Below are positions 60,536 to 64,000 of a DNA stretch of 64,000 nucleotides, in pieces. Source of the DNA: Pseudarthrobacter phenanthrenivorans (GTDB taxonomy: Bacteria > Actinomycetota > Actinomycetes > Actinomycetales > Micrococcaceae); contig NZ_JWTB01000004.1 of the NCBI RefSeq assembly GCF_000813845.1, positions 1 through 64,000 of the forward strand, written 5' to 3'. A program made the translations under genes and the position numbers. Each line of letters starts with the position of its first letter. Within the stretch, counting starts at the first letter, position 1. Below the pieces are notes generated by a model that saw only the letters and a list, made by a program, of their open reading frames with translations, did not search any database and had not been told where the DNA came from.

Positions 60536-61513
60536 CTAGCTGTGGGTCGGCTCCTCCACCAGTGCGGTAGCGATGCTTGCTGCATCTTCCAGTGCTGCCA
60601 GGAACCGCTCGGCGTCGAGGGCGGCGGCACACCCGGTTCCCGCGGCGGTGATGGCCTGGCGGTAGCGGTGGTCCACGGCGTCGCCGCAGGCAAAAACACC
60701 GGGCAGGTTGGTGCACGTGGTGGGTGCATCGACCTTGATGTAGCCTTCGTCGTCCAAATCCACCTGGCCGGCCACCAGTTCGGTGCGCGGCAGGTGCCCG
60801 ATGGCCACGAAGATGCCGGTGGCGCCCTGATGCCTGGTTTCGCCGGTGCGGGTGTCGGTCAGGGTGACCCCGGTGACCTTGCCGTCGCCGTGGATTGCGG
60901 TCACGGCTGAGTTCCAGGCGAAGGAGATCTTGGGGTTGTCCTTGGCGCGCTGGGCCATGATGCGGGAGGCGCGCAGTTCACCCTTGCGGACCACCACGGT
61001 CACGGACTTTCCGAACCGGGTCAGGAAGGTTGCCTCTTCCATGGCGGAGTCGCCGCCGCCCACCACAATGATGTCCTGGTCCCGGAAGAAGAACCCGTCG
61101 CAGGTGGCGCACCAGGAGACGCCGTGGCCGCTGAACTTTTTCTCCTCCGGCAGCCCGAGTTCCTTGTAGGCGGAGCCGGTGGCCAGGATGACGGCGGGTG
61201 CCTCGTAAGTCTCCCCGGCGCCGGTGACCACACGCTTAACGGAACCCTTCAGATCAACCGAGGTGGCGTCGTCGTACTCAATGCGCGCGCCGAACTTTTC
61301 CGCCTGCTGCTGCAGCCCGTCCATCAGCTCGGGGCCCTGGATGCCGCCGGGGAAACCCGGGAAGTTTTCCACCTCGGTGGTGTTCATCAGCGCACCGCCG
61401 GCGGTGACGGACCCTGCCAGGACCAGGGGGTTCAGGCCGGCGCGGGCGGCGTAGATTGCGGCGGTGTAGCCGGAGGGGCCGGAGCCGATGATGATCAGCT
61501 GTTCTTTGCTCAT
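60536..61513 (-). CDS. trxB: Thioredoxin-disulfide reductase
   Basis: FAD/NADPH enzyme of 325 aa. FAD motif [19 protein letters not shown] (8-26), redox-active CATC at 135-138 and NADPH motif [12 protein letters not shown] near 150-161 are intact. It keeps thioredoxin reduced, which also serves the CysH and ArsC-type enzymes here. RBS GAAGGACACTCC before the ATG. It is 22 nt downstream of the arsC-like gene in the same direction. Confidence 0.93.
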   Translation of the reverse strand: MSKEQLIIIGSGPSGYTAAIYAARAGLNPLVLAGSVTAGGALMNTTEVENFPGFPGGIQGPELMDGLQQQAEKFGARIEYDDATSVDLKGSVKRVVTGAGETYEAPAVILATGSAYKELGLPEEKKFSGHGVSWCATCDGFFFRDQDIIVVGGGDSAMEEATFLTRFGKSVTVVVRKGELRASRIMAQRAKDNPKISFAWNSAVTAIHGDGKVTGVTLTDTRTGETRHQGATGIFVAIGHLPRTELVAGQVDLDDEGYIKVDAPTTCTNLPGVFACGDAVDHRYRQAITAAGTGCAAALDAERFLAALEDAASIATALVEEPTHS

Positions 61514-61535
61514 GGAGTGTCCTTCGGTGGCGGTA

Positions 61536-61970
61536 CTACTGGGCGTCCGCGTGCTGCGCGGGCAGGAGTTCGGTGATCAGTTGTTCAACGCGTGCCTTGA
61601 TCTCATCACGGATCGGACGGACGGAGCCAACGCCCTTGCCGGCCGGATCCTCCAGCACCCAGTCCTCGTAACGCTTGCCCGGGAAAAACGGGCACTCGTC
61701 ACCGCATCCCATCGTGATCACCACGTCCGATTCTTTCACCGCCTCGGTGGTCAGCACCTTCGGCACCTCAGCGGACATGTCGATACCCACCTCTGCCATG
61801 GCTTCGACGGCGGCCGGATTCACCTTCTCCGCGGGCTGGGAACCGGCCGAGCGGACCTCAACCGCTCCCCTGGATAAGGAGGTGAGGAATGCCGCGGCCA
61901 TCTGTGACCTGCCGGCGTTGTGCACGCAGACAAAGAGGACGGACGGCTTATGGGCGGGCGGGATGGTCAT
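61536..61970 (-). CDS. arsC: Arsenate reductase / low-molecular-weight protein phosphatase family (ArsC)
   Basis: Protein of 144 aa. The P-loop C-x5-R is CVHNAGRS (Cys15 to Arg21) at the N-terminus, as in thioredoxin-linked ArsC and low-molecular-weight tyrosine phosphatases. It probably reduces arsenate, with thioredoxin from the adjacent TrxB system as reductant. No ArsR or Acr3 gene is adjacent, so a phosphatase role remains open. ATG after AGGAGCGCCGC. Confidence 0.85.
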   Translation of the reverse strand: MTIPPAHKPSVLFVCVHNAGRSQMAAAFLTSLSRGAVEVRSAGSQPAEKVNPAAVEAMAEVGIDMSAEVPKVLTTEAVKESDVVITMGCGDECPFFPGKRYEDWVLEDPAGKGVGSVRPIRDEIKARVEQLITELLPAQHADAQ

Positions 61971-62024
61971 GCGGCGCTCCTGAAACTGATAGCGGTCTTC
62001 GCAGGTGTAACAAACATCACCGTG

Positions 62025-62053
62025 TTGCGTGCATCACATTCGTTGCCTAATCT
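62025..62053 (+). promoter_or_regulatory. Promoter of a small hypothetical gene
   Basis: -35 TTGCGT (62025-62030), 17 nt, -10 TAATCT (62048-62053), with the ATG at 62065 after GGAGG. One of the better sigma-70-like pairs of the window. Confidence 0.5.
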
Positions 62054-62064
62054 AATGGAGGCTC

Positions 62065-62451
62065 ATGCAAACGGGCCATTGCAAGAAGCTGCAGCGTCGC
62101 AGCCAATGCCGGGGAAGGCTTTACAACTTGAACTCTAAGCTGCACATCGTAGTACGGGTGGATCTGGATCACAGCAAGGCCCAGGTGATTGCAAAGGGGC
62201 ACATCACCGTCCATAGCATCAACGCACTGTATGTCGTGGCAAAACGCGCCAACTCCCTCAAGGGGGGCCTGGACCTGGAACTCGATATTTCCGGAGCCTG
62301 GGTGGACGAGGAAGCGCTGGATATGCTCCGCTCCGCCTCCGAGTCCAGGCAGCTGCCCGCCATGATCGATCCGGCCCAGCAGCCATGCACCATCAGCGTG
62401 CTGGCCGGCCGGCGACATCCGCGTCCGGCAGCAGCCAGCCTGGCCGCATAA
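62065..62451 (+). CDS. Hypothetical protein
   Basis: Protein of 128 aa, unrecognised. A basic N-terminus, a beta-strand-like LHIVVRVDLDHSKAQVIAKG, then YVVAKRANSLKGGLDLELD and SGAWVDEEALDMLRSASE, giving a STAS-like strand-helix impression only. RBS GGAGG before the ATG. Divergent from the arsC gene. Confidence 0.65.
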   Translation: MQTGHCKKLQRRSQCRGRLYNLNSKLHIVVRVDLDHSKAQVIAKGHITVHSINALYVVAKRANSLKGGLDLELDISGAWVDEEALDMLRSASESRQLPAMIDPAQQPCTISVLAGRRHPRPAAASLAA

Positions 62452-62530
62452 AACATTTTCCGGCCCCTCGCCGCGCCCAGGATTCGGGCCAGAGCCGGCC
62501 GACAATTTTCGAACTTCATCTCCATATCCC

Positions 62531-62622
62531 GAAGTGCAGCTGCATCTGAAGAGACGGATGGCTGCACTTCAGGGTTTGCGGAGCATGACACCAAGCGGGG
62601 CCTGCCTGAGGCAGGCCCCGCT
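62531..62622. terminator. Pair of hairpins after the small genes
   Basis: GAAGTGCAGC (62531-62540) pairs with GCTGCACTTC (62561-62570). AGCGGGGCCTGCC (62594-62606) pairs with GGCAGGCCCCGCT (62610-62622). Both lie between the convergent genes ending at 62451 and 62641. The second precedes ATTTTT on the plus strand. Confidence 0.6.
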
Positions 62623-62640
62623 CCTACCTGATTTTTCGGG

Positions 62641-63084
62641 TTAGACGATCCTCTGGCCGTCGGCCAGGAATTCCTGAAGTTCCGCCGCACTAAGGCCTGC
62701 GGCCTCACTGAGTGCCTCCTGGCCGGCGCCCAGCCGTGACGCGTTCCGGAGGGCAGTGCCAAACCGCTCCTGCGCCGTATCAAGTTCCCACTGAATGCTC
62801 TCCACCCTGGCCGACGCCAGGCGGACGGCCTCGAGCGGATCGCCGGCCGGGCCACCATCCATCCGGTAGCCGCAGGCGCAGCACCACTCGGACGAACCCA
62901 GCTCCAGCGGCGCCCATCCCAGTGAGGCGATGGGAATGGGAGACTCGGTCATTGCCACGCCGCAGTGGAAAGGCGTGCCCGGTTCAGGAAGCACCGCGGC
63001 AACTGCCGGCTGGTGCGGGAGGACTTCATAGGTATCCGCGGGAGTTGACTGTCCCGGCGCCTGAGGTTCAAGTACTGCAGTCAT
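62641..63084 (-). CDS. Hypothetical protein with Cys cluster
   Basis: Protein of 147 aa, unrecognised. It carries SSEWCCACGYRMDGG near 62-76, a possible metal-binding Cys triplet, and a helical C-terminus (SAAELQEFLADGQ). ATG at 63084; the frame reaches 63114. The MarR gene precedes it in the same direction, and two palindromes lie between them. Confidence 0.6.
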   Translation of the reverse strand: MTAVLEPQAPGQSTPADTYEVLPHQPAVAAVLPEPGTPFHCGVAMTESPIPIASLGWAPLELGSSEWCCACGYRMDGGPAGDPLEAVRLASARVESIQWELDTAQERFGTALRNASRLGAGQEALSEAAGLSAAELQEFLADGQRIV

Positions 63085-63100
63085 TCGATCCGCCATCCGG

Positions 63101-63132
63101 TAGTTAACTAACAATGTAGCTAGTCTAACTAG
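63101..63132. promoter_or_regulatory. Candidate MarR operators
   Basis: TAGTTAACTA (63101-63110, perfect) and CTAGT-CTA-ACTAG (63120-63132) lie between the MarR gene and the next gene. The core GTCTAAC (63123-63129) recurs upstream of the MarR gene (63698-63704), as expected of an autoregulated repressor. Confidence 0.5.
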
Positions 63133-63146
63133 GATTATGCCTTTGT

Positions 63147-63665
63147 CTACCGAACAGTAGCGCCGGCCGGGGAATTCACCGCATCCACTGCTTCACGCAT
63201 GCGCATCAGAAAGTGCATCACGGCCCGGATTTCCTCCTGGGACAGCGATTCGGCAGCCTCAAGCATGCGGGTATGCATCTGGTTGAGGTTGTGCCGGACC
63301 TCTTCGTCGGCGCCCGGGGTGGGCCGGAGGATGACCGCGCGGCGGTCGGACGGGTGAGGTTCGCGGGTGACGTAGCCATTGGCCACGAGCCGGTCAACGA
63401 GGCTGGTCATGGAGGCGGAGGTGATCCCCAGGCGGGCAGCGAGTTCCGTGGGCCGGATTCCGGTGCCGGCGGCGTCGGCGTCGATGAGGTAGCGCAGGGC
63501 CAGGAGGTCCGTCTCCCCCATCGCGACAGACGATCGGGTGCGCCTTCTCATGGCGGTCTCTGACGTGCGGAACTCGCGGAGGGCGTTGATGACATCAACC
63601 GCTCCGGGCTGGGCGCCTTCCGTGGGCGGGTACCTGTAGCCTTCGCTTGCACCATGCGGGTTCAT
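63147..63665 (-). CDS. MarR family regulator
   Basis: Protein of 172 aa with the winged-helix core AARLGITSASMTSLVDRLVA followed by NGYVTREPHPSDRRAVIL, the MarR signature. ATG after GAAGGAATTCGC. It likely represses itself and the following hypothetical gene through the TCTAAC-containing palindromes. Ligand unknown. Confidence 0.85.
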   Translation of the reverse strand: MNPHGASEGYRYPPTEGAQPGAVDVINALREFRTSETAMRRRTRSSVAMGETDLLALRYLIDADAAGTGIRPTELAARLGITSASMTSLVDRLVANGYVTREPHPSDRRAVILRPTPGADEEVRHNLNQMHTRMLEAAESLSQEEIRAVMHFLMRMREAVDAVNSPAGATVR

Positions 63666-63908
63666 GCGAATTCCTTCGATATCCTACTTGCTTGGCTGTC
63701 TAACAAACCAATGGTAGCCCACTCCGCCTCCCACCACCTCCACAACGTCCGGCAGCCCGTCCAAGTACCCGCGCAGGTGGTGCGAAAAAGTAGAGTACCG
63801 GCTACTCGTGCCGCGCGCGCACCCTGCTAATACATTGCAATGAAACCCGCGGCGCCATGGCCAAGGGACATGACGGGATGGGGGTGCAGGGTGGCAGGTG
63901 GTGGCCCG

Positions 63909-64000
63909 GTGAGCAACAGGGAGCCCGAGCGGCAGGGATTCCTCCTGGACCTGGTGACAGGGGCCGACGGCGACGCAGAGTCCCTGCAACGACTTACCGA
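63909..64000 (+). CDS. Start of a gene cut by the window end
   Basis: Open frame without stop to the window end, with VSNREPERQGFLLDLVTGAD visible. GTG at 63909 has AGGTGG seven bases ahead; earlier in-frame starts (ATG 63840, GTG 63891) lack a ribosome site. Too short to assign. Confidence 0.5.
   Translation, partial: MSNREPERQGFLLDLVTGADGDAESLQRLT

Noticed and set aside
63684..63989. Minus-strand ORF of 101 aa at the window end
   Set aside because: It is antisense to the start of the gene at 63909 and lies over the MarR promoter; no RBS.

Overview
This 64-kb window is high-GC actinobacterial chromosome. Gene content and order suggest the Arthrobacter/Pseudarthrobacter group of Micrococcaceae: a siroheme/CysIHDN sulfur block with an SsuABC-type importer, scattered menaquinone genes, PucR-, PAS-ANTAR- and many TetR/MarR-type regulators, GTG/TTG starts and many leaderless-looking promoters. 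The species assignment is inference. I found no rRNA, tRNA, CRISPR array, prophage or intact insertion sequence.

Layout. 0-11.6 kb: GABA/aminobutyraldehyde catabolism (aldehyde dehydrogenase, gabT) with a divergent PucR regulator, a CYTH-CHAD protein, a CynX-type MFS carrier with a FadR-type GntR regulator, membrane proteins and an in-frame fusion ORF. 11.6-25.6 kb: sulfur assimilation. It holds a ferredoxin-NADP reductase-like flavoprotein, a two-domain siroheme synthase, an aliphatic-sulfonate-type ABC importer, cysI-cysH-cysD-cysN with overlapping start/stop codons, and a sirohydrochlorin chelatase. Together they take sulfate or organosulfonate sulfur to sulfide and make the siroheme that CysI needs. 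RtcB RNA ligase and small SRPBCC proteins are interspersed. 25.6-28.2 kb: TRIC-type channel, a SUKH-like acidic protein and a solitary AbiEi-like/DUF559 gene flanked by inverted repeats. 28.2-41.6 kb: menaquinone genes (polyprenyl diphosphate synthase, geranylgeranyl reductase-like protein, menG, menF, menD, menC), an amino-acid ABC importer and a Tat-exported PhoX phosphatase. 41.6-48.6 kb: CorA, an ABC-2 exporter operon with its MarR-like regulator, an MFS carrier and a PAP2 phosphatase. 48.8-51.2 kb: a four-gene module of an ER/SipW-type signal peptidase and three small exported proteins with alternate-type signal peptides, which I regard as the most interesting system here. 51.3-59.2 kb: three TetR genes with their divergent targets, including a frameshifted reductase gene and an SDR lacking its catalytic Tyr and Lys. 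59.3-64 kb: PAS-ANTAR regulator, thioredoxin reductase, ArsC-type phosphatase, MarR regulator and the start of one more gene.

Structure beyond genes. Two families of long imperfect palindromes each occur twice. A four-copy 15-nt motif lies between phoX and menD. Ten genes share a start codon exactly six bases after a -10-like hexamer, which predicts leaderless mRNAs, including the main sulfur units. One 15-mer operator-like sequence occurs in two unrelated divergent promoter regions. All calls rest on reading the sequence, with no database search.
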